Shown here: one piece after another, positions 8,374 through 17,068 of the stretch
Layout of the letters: each line of letters begins with the position of its first letter
Numbering within the stretch: the stretch's first letter is position 1
NCBI RefSeq assembly: GCF_025548535.1
Contig: NZ_JAJLQW010000002.1
Coordinates: forward strand, 248,001-312,000
Length of the DNA stretch: 64,000 nt
Direction: 5' to 3'
DNA from: Undibacterium sp. Jales W-56
GTDB taxonomy: Bacteria > Pseudomonadota > Gammaproteobacteria > Burkholderiales > Burkholderiaceae_D
The notes under the pieces: model-generated
What the model saw: the letters and a program-made list of their open reading frames with translations, nothing else
Told to the model about the DNA's origin: nothing
The model's database searches: none
Position numbers and translations under genes: made by a program

Positions 8374-8835
8374 TCATTTATAGATGCCGCAGCCGACAAA
8401 ATAATCATCTACTTTTTCTACATAAGTCGATTTATTCTCCAACACCTTGGTCATCGGATTTGGCCATTGATAATCGACCCAGCCGCTCCCCTTAGTTTTG
8501 ATAATTGCGATCATTTCTCTGATGACAAATTTGTCGCCGGCTTTTAAATCGATCAAATTTTTGCCCATCATCTTAGGATTATTGCCATGAGATAAATTGA
8601 GTCCATTCAAGTCATAAACGATGATGTAGAGATCGCGATCATGAAACTCTTTATTCGAAGTATTCGCGAATTCGGCAAATGCTTTGTCTTTGCCCTGCGA
8701 TTTAATGGTTGCTATCGCTTTTTTTACCATTGCGATGGCTTGATCGGTCGTGCCGCGATCCTCCGCAGCAGAAGTACCGGACAACAGACCCAAACTTAAA
8801 GCGCAGCACATGACAAATCTGTTTAAAATTTTCAT
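8374..8835 (-). CDS. Secreted single-Cache-domain protein
   Basis: A 153-residue protein with a cleavable signal peptide (MKILNRFVMCCALSLGLLSG, cleavage near SAAED). One Cache-type sensor domain follows, with the typical segment RDLYIIVYDLNGLNLSHG and a KGSGWVDYQWPNP strand pair. Stand-alone periplasmic Cache proteins bind small molecules, and some act as binding proteins for membrane sensors. No membrane anchor, kinase or MCP part is attached. The ligand and partner are unknown. A strong terminator follows. Confidence 0.85.
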   Translation of the reverse strand: MKILNRFVMCCALSLGLLSGTSAAEDRGTTDQAIAMVKKAIATIKSQGKDKAFAEFANTSNKEFHDRDLYIIVYDLNGLNLSHGNNPKMMGKNLIDLKAGDKFVIREMIAIIKTKGSGWVDYQWPNPMTKVLENKSTYVEKVDDYFVGCGIYK

Positions 8836-9046
8836 CTGTATCTCCTCTAATCGTTTTTATAAAAAATCGTGAATTCGACCTGCCAATTCAGAGTAGATAC
8901 AAAGAATCCCTAATGCAAGCAGATACGCTATCTGTGGATACAAAGCCACGACGACGGGCTATTGCATTACGACGTTTTTTTGGGGGGAGGAGAAATTGTC
9001 AGAACAACGACAAGGAGAAACAAGAAAGTACAAGACCTGAAAGAAA

Positions 9047-9145
9047 GAGGCGAGCCTGGTCTGCGGCACTTGCGGGAAATGACTGTGGCTGCTTCGTTCC
9101 CGACCTGACCAGATTGGCCATGCCGCAATGCGCAGGGGCCCGCCA
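9047..9145 (-). ncRNA. ffs: Bacterial small SRP RNA (4.5S)
   Basis: The minus strand carries GGTCAGGTCGGGAACGAAGC followed by AGCC. This is the universally conserved SRP domain IV with a GGAA tetraloop and asymmetric internal loop that binds Ffh. The 5' end GGCGGGCCC and the 3' end CTCGCC pair to close a rod of about 96 nt, the size of the E. coli 4.5S type. TATAAT lies 7 nt before the 5' end. The RNA joins Ffh in co-translational targeting of membrane proteins. Confidence 0.93.
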
Positions 9146-9151
9146 GATCGC

Positions 9152-9157
9152 ATTATA
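9152..9157 (-). promoter_or_regulatory. -10 box of the SRP RNA gene
   Basis: A perfect TATAAT on the minus strand lies 7 nt upstream of the predicted RNA 5' end near 9145. A -35 element is weak. Confidence 0.7.
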
Positions 9158-9232
9158 ACTGATCAAGCCCGGTTCGTGCTGGCATTTTCTGCGCCCTGCC
9201 GTCCAAGAAGCTGGAAATCAAACCGGCGGGTA

Positions 9233-9355
9233 TCAAACTTCATCCTCTGGTTTTTGCATTTCATCCTCAATAAATACGGTCTCGTCATTTGACAATGAGA
9301 CAAGCAAATCCTGAAGGCTATTGTCACCATCGGGCAATATAGGTCGCTCTCCCAT
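9233..9355 (-). CDS. Possible 40-residue acidic small protein
   Basis: The open frame starts MGERPILPDGDNSLQDLL and ends in KPEDEV. It is strongly acidic (about ten Asp/Glu in 40 residues), has an in-frame stop just upstream that fixes the ATG, and shows no clear Shine-Dalgarno. It fills most of the 340-bp stretch between the SRP RNA and the ABC ATPase gene, where nothing else is visible. It may be a real small protein or chance. Confidence 0.3.
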   Translation of the reverse strand: MGERPILPDGDNSLQDLLVSLSNDETVFIEDEMQKPEDEV

Positions 9356-9488
9356 CCTGTAGTCAGAATATCATTGCAACAACGAAATACATTGCCTATT
9401 TGAACATTATTGCTATTATGCTCAGCACACTAAAAGCGATCGCGCTTATTTAACTTTTGAAGTAACCACACTCCCATAAGGAATCGTC

Positions 9489-10394
9489 ATGGAATTACGC
9501 ATACAGAATTTATCCAAGCAGTACAGCAACGGTGTACAAGCCCTGAATAATATTACGCTGACGATACCGGCCGGCATGTTCGGCTTGCTTGGACCGAATG
9601 GTGCCGGCAAATCGACGCTGATGCGTACTCTGGCTACCTTGCAGGATGCCGATTCCGGCACTGCTCATCTGGATGCGATTGACATCAAGACACATAAAGA
9701 TGACGTGCGTCGCATGCTTGGTTATCTGCCACAGGATTTTGGCTTATATCCTAAAGTCAGCGCCTATGATCTGCTCGATCATTTCGCGCTACTGAAAGGT
9801 CTGGACAATCGTAAACAACGCAAAGAAATCGTTGAAGGCTTGCTGCACCAGACCAATTTATTCAATGTCAAAAGCAAACACGTCGGCGGTTTCTCCGGCG
9901 GTATGCGTCAGCGCTTCGGGATTGCGCAAGCCTTGTTAGGCGATCCTAAGTTGATCATCGTCGATGAACCGACTGCCGGTCTCGATCCGGAGGAGCGCGT
10001 ACGCTTTCATAATCTGCTGTCCGACATCGGCAACGACAAGATCGTGATCCTGTCTACGCACATCGTTGAGGATGTTGCTGATCTGTGCAATCACATGGCG
10101 GTCATTAATCAAGGCTCCGTCATCCTGACCGGACAGCCATTGCAGCTCATCGACCAGATACAAGGCAAAATCTGGAAGCGCTTTATTGAAAAGAGCGATC
10201 TCGCAATATTCCAGACGCAATATCAAGTGATCTCGAGTCGCCTGACCTCCGGTCGCACACTGATCAACGTGTATGCCGACAGCCATCCTGGCGATGGCTT
10301 CACCCAAGCCCAAGCTAATCTGGAAGATGTGTATTTCTCCGCGATGGCGACACTGCTATCGCAGCAAACCGCAACGACTGCGCGCGCGGCATAA
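9489..10394 (+). CDS. ABC transporter ATP-binding protein
   Basis: A 301-residue ATPase with Walker A (GPNGAGKST, residues 35-43), Q-loop Gln82, signature FSGGMRQR (135-142), Walker B (LIIVDEP, 155-161) and a switch His in LSTHIVED. It resembles the CcmA/NatA class that energises ABC-2 permeases. It ends 9 nt before the start of the permease-peptidase gene, so they form one unit. The C-terminal 80 residues are an extension beyond the nucleotide-binding domain. The substrate is unknown; the fused peptidase suggests a link with peptides. Confidence 0.93.
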   Translation: MELRIQNLSKQYSNGVQALNNITLTIPAGMFGLLGPNGAGKSTLMRTLATLQDADSGTAHLDAIDIKTHKDDVRRMLGYLPQDFGLYPKVSAYDLLDHFALLKGLDNRKQRKEIVEGLLHQTNLFNVKSKHVGGFSGGMRQRFGIAQALLGDPKLIIVDEPTAGLDPEERVRFHNLLSDIGNDKIVILSTHIVEDVADLCNHMAVINQGSVILTGQPLQLIDQIQGKIWKRFIEKSDLAIFQTQYQVISSRLTSGRTLINVYADSHPGDGFTQAQANLEDVYFSAMATLLSQQTATTARAA

Positions 10395-10403
10395 GGAACA
10401 ATC

Positions 10404-12290
10404 ATGCTCCCAATCATCCTGTTTGAGCTGCGGCAAAAATCCCGCAGCATTTCCACTTACGTGTATTTCCTGATGTTCTTCTCGTTGGCGATGTTGTGGA
10501 TCGCGGCGGCGGGTGGCGTGTTCGATGGTGCTGTCATCGATTTCGGCGGCAAGGTGCATATCAATTCACCGATGGCGATTTCGCAGACCGTGACCTTCCT
10601 CGGCTATCTCGGTGTCGTGATTGTCGCGGCGATGATGGGCCGGGCGATCCAGCAAGATACTGAACACAATATCTGGCATTTCTTTTACAGCTCACCGATC
10701 AGTAAGTTCCAGTATCTGGGTGGCCGTTATCTTGGTGCGCTGCTGACCTTGATCCTGATTTTTTCCAGCATCAGCCTGGGTGCATGGCTAGGCTGCTACT
10801 TGCCGGGGGTGGGCAAAAACTTTCTCGGAACGATGATCCCGGCGGCCTATGTTGCACCCTACCTTACATCGCTGATACCGAACCTGATGATCTTCGGTGC
10901 ACTATTCTTCACGCTGGGGGCCTTGTATCGCCGCATGTTGCCGGTGTATGTATCAAGCGTAGTCTTATTGATCGGTTATATGGTGGCTAGCACCTTAGCG
11001 CGTGATGTCGATGACCGAACCCTGGCAGCCCTGCTTGATCCGTTTGGCTCGCGTGCGATCAGCCGGATTACCGAATATTGGAGCGTTGTCGATAAAAATA
11101 GCCGGATCGTACCTATGCAGGGTCTGCTGCTGTACAACCGCCTGATCTGGGGTACGGTCGGCATCATCGCCATGGTGTTGTGCTATTGGCGTTTCGATTT
11201 CGCGACGATCAGTGCCAGTGGCAAGCAAAAGAAAGAAGTCGCCAAAGAGATCGCACCAACAACCATCCAGATTCCGGCCGTTACTCCGAATTACGGCAGT
11301 TCCAACTTACTGTCGCTGTTTGTCAGCCAATGCTGGCTGAACCTGCGCGAGACCGTCAAAAACGTGTACTTCGTCGTGATCGCCCTGACCGGCGTGATGT
11401 TCATGTTTTCGCTGTCCAATGCACTCGGCAAAATGTACGGTACTACCACCTATCCTGTCACTTATGCGGTGCTGGATTTGCTCGGCGGTAGCTTCAGTTT
11501 GTTCATGCTGATCATCACGACTTTTTATGCGGGCGAACTGGTCTGGCGCGAACGCGATGCGCGGATTGCACAATTGCTCGATACCTTACCGGTCCCTAAC
11601 TGGCTGCCATTGATGTCTAAACTGGTCGCACTGATCAGCTTGCAAGGCATCCTGTTATTCGTGCTGATGCTGTGCGGACTCGTGATCCAGACTTTCAAGG
11701 GGTATACTCATTACGAGCTAGGCCAATACCTGCAACATCTGTTCCTGATGCAATGGCCCGCCTATGCACTGATCGCGGTACTGGCAATCTCGATACAGGT
11801 GATACTGAATAATAAGTATGTCGGTTATTTTTTGATGATCGCGTATTACATCGCAACAATTGCCTTGCCCGCCCTGGGGATCGAACATCCTATGGTCATG
11901 TACGGTGGCGGCCCCACTCCACATTATTCCGACATGGATGGCTTTGGCTACAACTTGCCGCAAGTATTTTGGTACCAGATGTACTGGACTGGCGCGGCGT
12001 TGATTTTGCTAAGCCTGGCGATGCTGATGTGGGTGCGCGGCACGACGATCGAGTGGCGCAATCGCATTCGGCTAGCGCGGCGCGCCATCACGCCGGCGAT
12101 CACATCAACGCTGGCGTTGGCTCGCTGCTATTTGCCGGCGTCGGCAGCCTGTTGTTCTACTACACCAATATCGTCAATCACTATCAAAGCAGTTTTGACC
12201 TCCAGGAAATTAAAGCGAATTATGAGAAGCAATACAAAAAATATGAAGCCGTACCACAACCGCGCATTACCGATATCAAGGTTGCGATAG
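10404..12290 (+). CDS. ABC-2-type permease half of a permease/M1-aminopeptidase fusion, frameshifted
   Basis: The frame opens with MLPIILFELRQKSRSISTYV and carries about twelve hydrophobic segments up to about residue 540, in two sets separated by a hydrophilic region, as in ABC-2 permeases. After the basic stretch WRNRIRLARR (near 12060-12085) the frame turns into non-family sequence and stops at 12290. The expected continuation (GVGSLLF, then FYYTNIVNHY) lies in another frame and leads into the peptidase. Related bacteria carry permease and peptidase in a single protein of about 1,190 residues. A loss of one base between about 12070 and 12112 explains the break. It could be a real mutation or an assembly error. 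Confidence 0.85.
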   Translation: MLPIILFELRQKSRSISTYVYFLMFFSLAMLWIAAAGGVFDGAVIDFGGKVHINSPMAISQTVTFLGYLGVVIVAAMMGRAIQQDTEHNIWHFFYSSPISKFQYLGGRYLGALLTLILIFSSISLGAWLGCYLPGVGKNFLGTMIPAAYVAPYLTSLIPNLMIFGALFFTLGALYRRMLPVYVSSVVLLIGYMVASTLARDVDDRTLAALLDPFGSRAISRITEYWSVVDKNSRIVPMQGLLLYNRLIWGTVGIIAMVLCYWRFDFATISASGKQKKEVAKEIAPTTIQIPAVTPNYGSSNLLSLFVSQCWLNLRETVKNVYFVVIALTGVMFMFSLSNALGKMYGTTTYPVTYAVLDLLGGSFSLFMLIITTFYAGELVWRERDARIAQLLDTLPVPNWLPLMSKLVALISLQGILLFVLMLCGLVIQTFKGYTHYELGQYLQHLFLMQWPAYALIAVLAISIQVILNNKYVGYFLMIAYYIATIALPALGIEHPMVMYGGGPTPHYSDMDGFGYNLPQVFWYQMYWTGAALILLSLAMLMWVRGTTIEWRNRIRLARRAITPAITSTLALARCYLPASAACCSTTPISSITIKAVLTSRKLKRIMRSNTKNMKPYHNRALPISRLR

Positions 12291-13972
12291 ACATTTTCCC
12301 GGATCAGAGAACCGCACATGCAAAAACAAGTTATCAGTTAGTCAACAATGGAGTGGCACCGATCAGCGAAATCTTTATCTCGCAGGAAGAAAATGTCGGC
12401 ATGAAGCAAGTGCATTTCAACAGGATTGCAACGCCGGCGATTCAGGACAAAAAGGGCTTTTACAGTTACAAGCTCAGTCCTGTCCTCGAAGCGGGCGACA
12501 AAATCGCTCTCGATTTTGAACTCGAGTTTGCACCGAAAGGTGTCGCAGGCATGGGCAGCGATAGTCATATCCTGTACAACGGCACCTTTCTCAATAGCGG
12601 CAGCTTTCCGCACATCGGCTACCAACCCATTATGGAGCTGAGCGATGAAAAAGAGCGCAAGAAACACGGTTTAGCCGATAAAGAGCGAATGGCAGAACGC
12701 GATGATCCTAAAGGTCTGTCAAACAGTTATATCGCCCATGACGCCGACTGGATACGCTTTGATGCGACCGTCTCCACCAGCGCAGATCAGATCGGTATTG
12801 CCCCTGGCCTGCTTGACAAGGAATGGACAGATAAGGGTAGACGTTATTTCCACTACACAATGGATAAACCTATCCTGAATTTCTTCGCTTTCCTATCGGC
12901 GCGTTACAGTGTGAAGAAAGCACAATGGAATGATGTCGCGATCGAGATCGACTACCAAAAAGGTCATGAATACAATCTGGATCGCATGATCAAAGGGGTA
13001 CAGGAGTCACTCACCTACTACACCCAAAATTTCGGCCCTTATCAGCACAAAATGGTACGCATCATCGAGTTCCCACGCTATGCGAGTTTTGCGCAAGCGT
13101 TCCCAAATACGATTCCGTTTTCCGAAAGCATCGGCTTCATTGCCAGGGTTGATGATCAGGATCCCAAAGATCTGGACTATCCGTTTTATGTGACGGCACA
13201 TGAGGTTGCGCATCAATGGTGGGGGCATCAGGTGGTCTCTGGCGATACCAAAGGCGCAACGATCCTGGTCGAAACCCTGGCGCAATATTCAGCGCTGATG
13301 GTCATGGAAAAAACCTACGGCAAAGATAAGATGCGCAAGTTCCTCAAGTACGAACTGGATCGATATCTGATGGGGCGTGGTCAGGAGCGCAAGAAGGAAT
13401 TGCCGATCGCCTTCAATGAAAATCAGGGTTACATCCATTATGCCAAGGGCAGCCTAGTAATGTACTTGTTGCAGGATCAGATTGGTCAGGACAAAGTCAA
13501 TCAAGCCCTGCGCGCTGTCATCGCGCAGCATGCGAATCAGGGCGCGCCGTATCCGAGCAGCAAAGTGCTGGTCGATGCCTTGCGCAAAGTGACGCCTAAA
13601 GACAAGCAGGCGCTGATCGCCGACCTGTTTGAATCGATTGTCCTGTTCGAGAATCGTGCCTTGAGCGCGAATGCCAAATCCGTCGGCAACGGTCAATATG
13701 AAGTCACCCTGACCGCGAGCAGCAACAAACTCAAGGCCGATGAACTCGGTGCAGAAAAAGAATTGCCGCTGCATGACTGGATCGATATCGGCGTCGATGA
13801 CAAAGACGGCAAACCTTTGTTCAGAGAGCGTAAACTCATCGACCGCAAGGATTTGACGTTCACAATGCTAGTCAAAGGCGAACCCGCCAAAGCCGGGATC
13901 GATCCCGATAACAAATATATCGACCGCAAGCCGGAAGATAATTTGATCAAGGTTGAGATGCCAATCAAATAG
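12107..13972 (+). CDS. M1-family aminopeptidase half of the fusion, out of frame with its start
   Basis: This frame has no convincing start of its own; it is open back to 11969, but the upstream part is not family-like. It begins with a last membrane segment (GVGSLLFAGVGSLLFYYTN), then an M1 N-terminal beta domain. The zinc site HEVAHQWWGH lies near 13198, and the third ligand Glu is in LVETLAQYSA about 20 residues later. The peptidase would face the periplasm or outer side of the membrane. An 8-residue direct repeat, GVGSLLF(A/Y), lies just after the frameshift. An intact pair would couple export or import with N-terminal peptide trimming; that is inference. A strong terminator follows at 14028. 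Confidence 0.82.
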   Translation, partial: NAGVGSLLFAGVGSLLFYYTNIVNHYQSSFDLQEIKANYEKQYKKYEAVPQPRITDIKVAIDIFPDQRTAHAKTSYQLVNNGVAPISEIFISQEENVGMKQVHFNRIATPAIQDKKGFYSYKLSPVLEAGDKIALDFELEFAPKGVAGMGSDSHILYNGTFLNSGSFPHIGYQPIMELSDEKERKKHGLADKERMAERDDPKGLSNSYIAHDADWIRFDATVSTSADQIGIAPGLLDKEWTDKGRRYFHYTMDKPILNFFAFLSARYSVKKAQWNDVAIEIDYQKGHEYNLDRMIKGVQESLTYYTQNFGPYQHKMVRIIEFPRYASFAQAFPNTIPFSESIGFIARVDDQDPKDLDYPFYVTAHEVAHQWWGHQVVSGDTKGATILVETLAQYSALMVMEKTYGKDKMRKFLKYELDRYLMGRGQERKKELPIAFNENQGYIHYAKGSLVMYLLQDQIGQDKVNQALRAVIAQHANQGAPYPSSKVLVDALRKVTPKDKQALIADLFESIVLFENRALSANAKSVGNGQYEVTLTASSNKLKADELGAEKELPLHDWIDIGVDDKDGKPLFRERKLIDRKDLTFTMLVKGEPAKAGIDPDNKYIDRKPEDNLIKVEMPIK

Positions 13973-14027
13973 CAACGTCTTGTGTCACTCAAGTCGCGTC
14001 GCTCAGCAAGACGCGCAGCAAAATAGG

Positions 14028-14068
14028 AAATGAGGCCACGGCGCAAAGTCGGGCCTCATTTTTTATTT
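14028..14068 (+). terminator. Intrinsic terminator
   Basis: The stem AAATGAGGCC/GGCCTCATTT has a 14-nt loop and is followed by TTTTATTT. It closes the ABC/peptidase operon and lies before the LysE-family gene. Confidence 0.85.
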
Positions 14069-14125
14069 ATGCCGCCGCACTGCTGGGGTAACATATAGCC
14101 TCCGTCTGAACAATCAAGGTGCCCT

Positions 14126-14755
14126 GTGTTACTCAGTCCTGAACAATTTTTTGGCTTTTTGTTAGCGGCGATGCTGATCACTGCATCGCCCGGCCCCGAC
14201 AATCTGATGGTGCTCGGCGTCGGCATCTCACGCGGCCGCAAGCAAGGCATGGTATTCGGCCTGGGCTGCGCACTCGGCTGCATCAGCCACACCATTCTCG
14301 CCAGCCTAGGCATCAGTGCCCTGATCGCTGCCTCCCCGCCCGCTTTCAGCGCACTCAAAATCGTTGGCGGACTCTACCTGATTTATCTCGGCATCCAGGC
14401 GTTGCGCAGCCGCGGCGGTGCGCAAGTCGCGAGTACTGGGGTACCGGATGAATCGCTGGGCAAGTTGTTCGCCAAAGGCTTGTTCGCGAACAGCATCAAT
14501 CCCAAAGTCGTGCTGTTCTTCCTCTCGTTTTTACCGCAATTCGTGATCGCCGAACGCGGGATGGTCAGTTGGCAAACCACCCAACTCGGCCTGGTCTTTA
14601 CCGCCCAGGCCGCCCTGCTATTCGGCTTACTCGGTTATTTCTCCGGCGCGGCAGGCTTATGGCTGAACCGCAATCCACGCGCAGGCCTGTGGCTGGATCG
14701 CACCGCCGGCACGATTTTTGTGGCTTTGGGATTGCGGTTGATAATAAGTCGTTGA
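14126..14755 (+). CDS. LysE/RhtB-family amino-acid exporter
   Basis: A 209-residue membrane protein with six predicted segments. The family signature ITASPGPDNLMVLGVGISRG lies at residues 18-37, and FANSINPKVVLFFLSFLPQF around residue 115. A GTG start is used, with a weak AAGGT upstream. Members export amino acids or homoserine lactone-like compounds across the inner membrane. It is a single gene behind a terminator, without an adjacent LysG-type regulator. The substrate cannot be assigned. Confidence 0.93.
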   Translation: MLLSPEQFFGFLLAAMLITASPGPDNLMVLGVGISRGRKQGMVFGLGCALGCISHTILASLGISALIAASPPAFSALKIVGGLYLIYLGIQALRSRGGAQVASTGVPDESLGKLFAKGLFANSINPKVVLFFLSFLPQFVIAERGMVSWQTTQLGLVFTAQAALLFGLLGYFSGAAGLWLNRNPRAGLWLDRTAGTIFVALGLRLIISR

Positions 14756-14768
14756 GATGAACTTAAAA

Positions 14769-14912
14769 GGTAACTTCTAAAAACCCTTTAATCGAGGTGC
14801 AGTGCCAGGAGAGTTACCAACTACCGACGCAGCACTACGTCGGCATTGCGAGGTTTTAGATTTTGCAACAAAACGACGCGATGCGCTCGGGTAGGGTTTT
14901 TTAGAAGCTACC
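14769..14912. repeat. MITE-like element with terminal inverted repeats
   Basis: GGTAACTTCTAAAAACCCT at the left end and its near-complement, reading GGTAGCTTCTAAAAAACCCT on the minus strand, bound a 144-bp element without coding capacity. Inside is a small stem CCGACG/CGTCGG. No clear target-site duplication is visible. Confidence 0.5.
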
Positions 14913-15018
14913 ACAAGTGAATCCGCTTGATTGGTCGGCCTTTCGTGACAATTCGGTGCTGAAAGGCGCATCAATGCTGTGTGTTCTTTTTTGAAATTCC
15001 TTATTCACAGGAATGTAA

Positions 15019-15357
15019 TCATACTAGGGAAACCGCACCTAGGGCGAGCGCCGAACTGCCATCGGGATAAAGCGCGTCATAGCATCGTGTGCAACAATCG
15101 CAAAATAGGTGGGCGCGTTTAACATGCCGGAATCGCAGAATTAATTGCAACTGCACTCCACTACAATGCGGACAAATTTCGCGCATTTTTCCTGAAGATT
15201 GCGCATCATCAGAAAGATATCCTTGCTCCAGCATCACACCGTCGATCACGTCGCGCGGGTCGAGTTCGATGAGGGTAAATTGGGGGGCTCTGGTGCCGCG
15301 ACGTTCACTATAGGCTGAGTCATTTTCATAGTAATTAGACGATGTTGCGCTGGTCAT
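15019..15357 (-). CDS. Hypothetical protein with a Cys-rich zinc-finger-like motif
   Basis: A 112-residue protein I do not recognise. The first 45 residues are polar and probably disordered. Then CPHC (Cys62, Cys65) and CDCCTRC (Cys86, 88, 89, 92) form a likely zinc ribbon spaced by about 20 residues. It stands alone between the LysE exporter and the ferredoxin, with about 200 bp on either side. A nucleic-acid or protein-binding role is possible but not shown. Confidence 0.7.
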   Translation of the reverse strand: MTSATSSNYYENDSAYSERRGTRAPQFTLIELDPRDVIDGVMLEQGYLSDDAQSSGKMREICPHCSGVQLQLILRFRHVKRAHLFCDCCTRCYDALYPDGSSALALGAVSLV

Positions 15358-15571
15358 TTTTTACTCCTGTACCAACAAAACTGTGAATCCACTGCTAAAC
15401 TTAAGCGGAGCATCCCAACTGTATAGCAAAAGATTCTGATGGGACTTTTAATCTAGTCAAAACTGATGCATAACTCAAGCTCAATAACATTAAACAGCAA
15501 TAAATCCCATCGTGAGGGCATTGCTATAGCACCATTTAAGATCAGCAGCATGCCAGCTCAAGACTAAGCAG

Positions 15572-15886
15572 ATGACGATGAATAAAACAGAGACGTATTT
15601 CCAGGTGACTTTAGTCAGGCAGGGCTGGTCGTTTCCGACCACGGCCTCGATTACCATCCTGGAAGCCGCGCAATTGGCCGGACTCCAGTTGCCAAGCTCT
15701 TGCAGAAATGGTACTTGCAGAACCTGCCTGTGCCAGATGGAGAGCGGCGTAGTGGACTACATCGTCGAGTGGCCAGGCTTGTCTTTGGAAGAAAAGGCAG
15801 AAGGCGCGATCTTGCCTTGTGTGGCGCAGGCGCGCTCTGATTTGGTGTTGAATTTACTTTATGCCAACGACGAACGGATTGCCTGA
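15572..15886 (+). CDS. [2Fe-2S] plant-type ferredoxin domain protein
   Basis: A 104-residue protein with the plant-type ferredoxin ligand pattern: Cys44, Cys49 and Cys52 (CRNGTCRTC), then Cys83 in ILPCVAQA. An extra Cys54 lies in the loop. It carries one electron in the cytoplasm for an oxygenase or reductase that is not in the window. The start could be Met1 or Met3. It is a stand-alone gene; no oxygenase component is adjacent. Confidence 0.92.
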   Translation: MTMNKTETYFQVTLVRQGWSFPTTASITILEAAQLAGLQLPSSCRNGTCRTCLCQMESGVVDYIVEWPGLSLEEKAEGAILPCVAQARSDLVLNLLYANDERIA

Positions 15887-15989
15887 TCTGCTTGCCTGGC
15901 TGGAACATCCCGCATATGTCATGAACTATGCTGTCAGCACATCAAGCCGCTTTTCAAGCGTCATCCCGCACGATCAACCTGGACCAGGC

Positions 15990-16289
15990 TTAAACCACTT
16001 TTTGCAAACGCATCGCGACGCTCATGTCGCCTGCGACTTTGAGCTTACCCATCATAAAGCCATTGACCGGATTCAATTGACCTGACAGTAAGGCGCCCAG
16101 ATCAGTCAATGCCAGAGTCACCGTGCAAGCTGCGTCGAGTTGCTCATTGCTCACGGTATTCGGCACTGCCAGCGCATTGACGAAGACTACGCCATCATCG
16201 CCGCAATCAAATTTCAATGAAGCGTTGAGACCGCTGTCTTCCCCCACCTTGGCGCGTATTGCAGTTGTGCATGCTTGCAAATCCATCAA
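15990..16289 (-). CDS. SCP2 sterol-carrier-domain protein
   Basis: A 99-residue protein that is a single SCP2-like domain. It has the strands LNASLKFDCGDDGVVFVN and ACTVTLALTDLGALLSG and the closing helix part NGFMMGKLKVAGDMSVAMRL. Such proteins bind lipids or acyl-CoA in a hydrophobic tunnel. It is convergent with the ferredoxin gene and followed on the same strand by a methyltransferase only after about 100 bp upstream. The ligand is unknown. Confidence 0.9.
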   Translation of the reverse strand: MMDLQACTTAIRAKVGEDSGLNASLKFDCGDDGVVFVNALAVPNTVSNEQLDAACTVTLALTDLGALLSGQLNPVNGFMMGKLKVAGDMSVAMRLQKVV

Positions 16290-16386
16290 TCATCTCCTGT
16301 CGTTATTGAGTATAAAAAACCAGCCGCAATTTATCATGTTCAATCGCCGTTATCTACGCTTTAGAATAAATCCGCTAAGTGAATGA

Positions 16387-17016
16387 TCAGCGTAATACGC
16401 AAGTCAACATCCAAAAATACTCGTTTCTGTGGATGCGGATATCGCGTGCAAACGTGGCGAATTTTTTACGCATAAAACTATCGGTTGGAAAATTTTTCAC
16501 GATCTCGACACGACTGCCGTCTTCTTGCAAACGCAACTGGTAGGTGTTGCCCTCGCTATCGGTACGGGCAATCGGCAGGCTGCTGCCTTCGACATGATTA
16601 TTGTCGATCAACACCAGCACGCAATCCTTACCGACGCGCGACTGTAGTTTTTTTAAAAAATCGGCTTGCTCTTCTTTCTTGACATGCGACCACCAGAAGC
16701 CAGCGAAGCAGGCGTTGTAATCGCCTTTCGGCAAATCAAAGGCATCGGCAATCGCAAAACTCACTTTACCTGGCGCGATCCGTTTGGCGTTCGCGATGTC
16801 CAGCATGTTTTGATTGATATCGGTTGCCAAAACCGACTCGGCATCCTCAGCAAAGCGCTCGGTCCAATAAGCGGTGCCGCAGGCGACCTCCAGTACCTTG
16901 CGACCTGTCAATGCTTCGCTGATGCGTTCGCTCAATTCTGCCAGATCGCCCTGACGTTCCGGTTTGGCATAAATGCTTTCGTAAGTTTTCGCTCTTTGTG
17001 CGTAATAGTCGCGCAT
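16387..17016 (-). CDS. Class I SAM-dependent methyltransferase
   Basis: About 209 residues from MRDYYAQRAKTYESIY; an in-frame ATG six codons earlier is also possible. Motif I is VLEVACGTAYWTERFA, followed by the acidic VLATDINQNML and the motif VSFAIADAFDLP. The YYAQRAKTYE N-terminus is shared with class I methyltransferases of the UbiE/small-molecule type. The substrate cannot be assigned. It lies 52 nt downstream of the HAD phosphatase gene on the same strand and may be the last gene of the cysB unit. Confidence 0.88.
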   Translation of the reverse strand: MRDYYAQRAKTYESIYAKPERQGDLAELSERISEALTGRKVLEVACGTAYWTERFAEDAESVLATDINQNMLDIANAKRIAPGKVSFAIADAFDLPKGDYNACFAGFWWSHVKKEEQADFLKKLQSRVGKDCVLVLIDNNHVEGSSLPIARTDSEGNTYQLRLQEDGSRVEIVKNFPTDSFMRKKFATFARDIRIHRNEYFWMLTCVLR

Positions 17017-17068
17017 GATGTTCTTTCTTTTCAATCTATCGCAGCGAAGCTGATGATTCGCTGCGTTT

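Noticed and set aside
8913..9158. 81-codon plus-strand frame
   Set aside because: It runs antisense through the SRP RNA and has no family or ribosome site.
12060..12160. Programmed frameshift between permease and peptidase frames
   Set aside because: No slippery heptamer or downstream stem is visible; a mutation or sequencing error is simpler.
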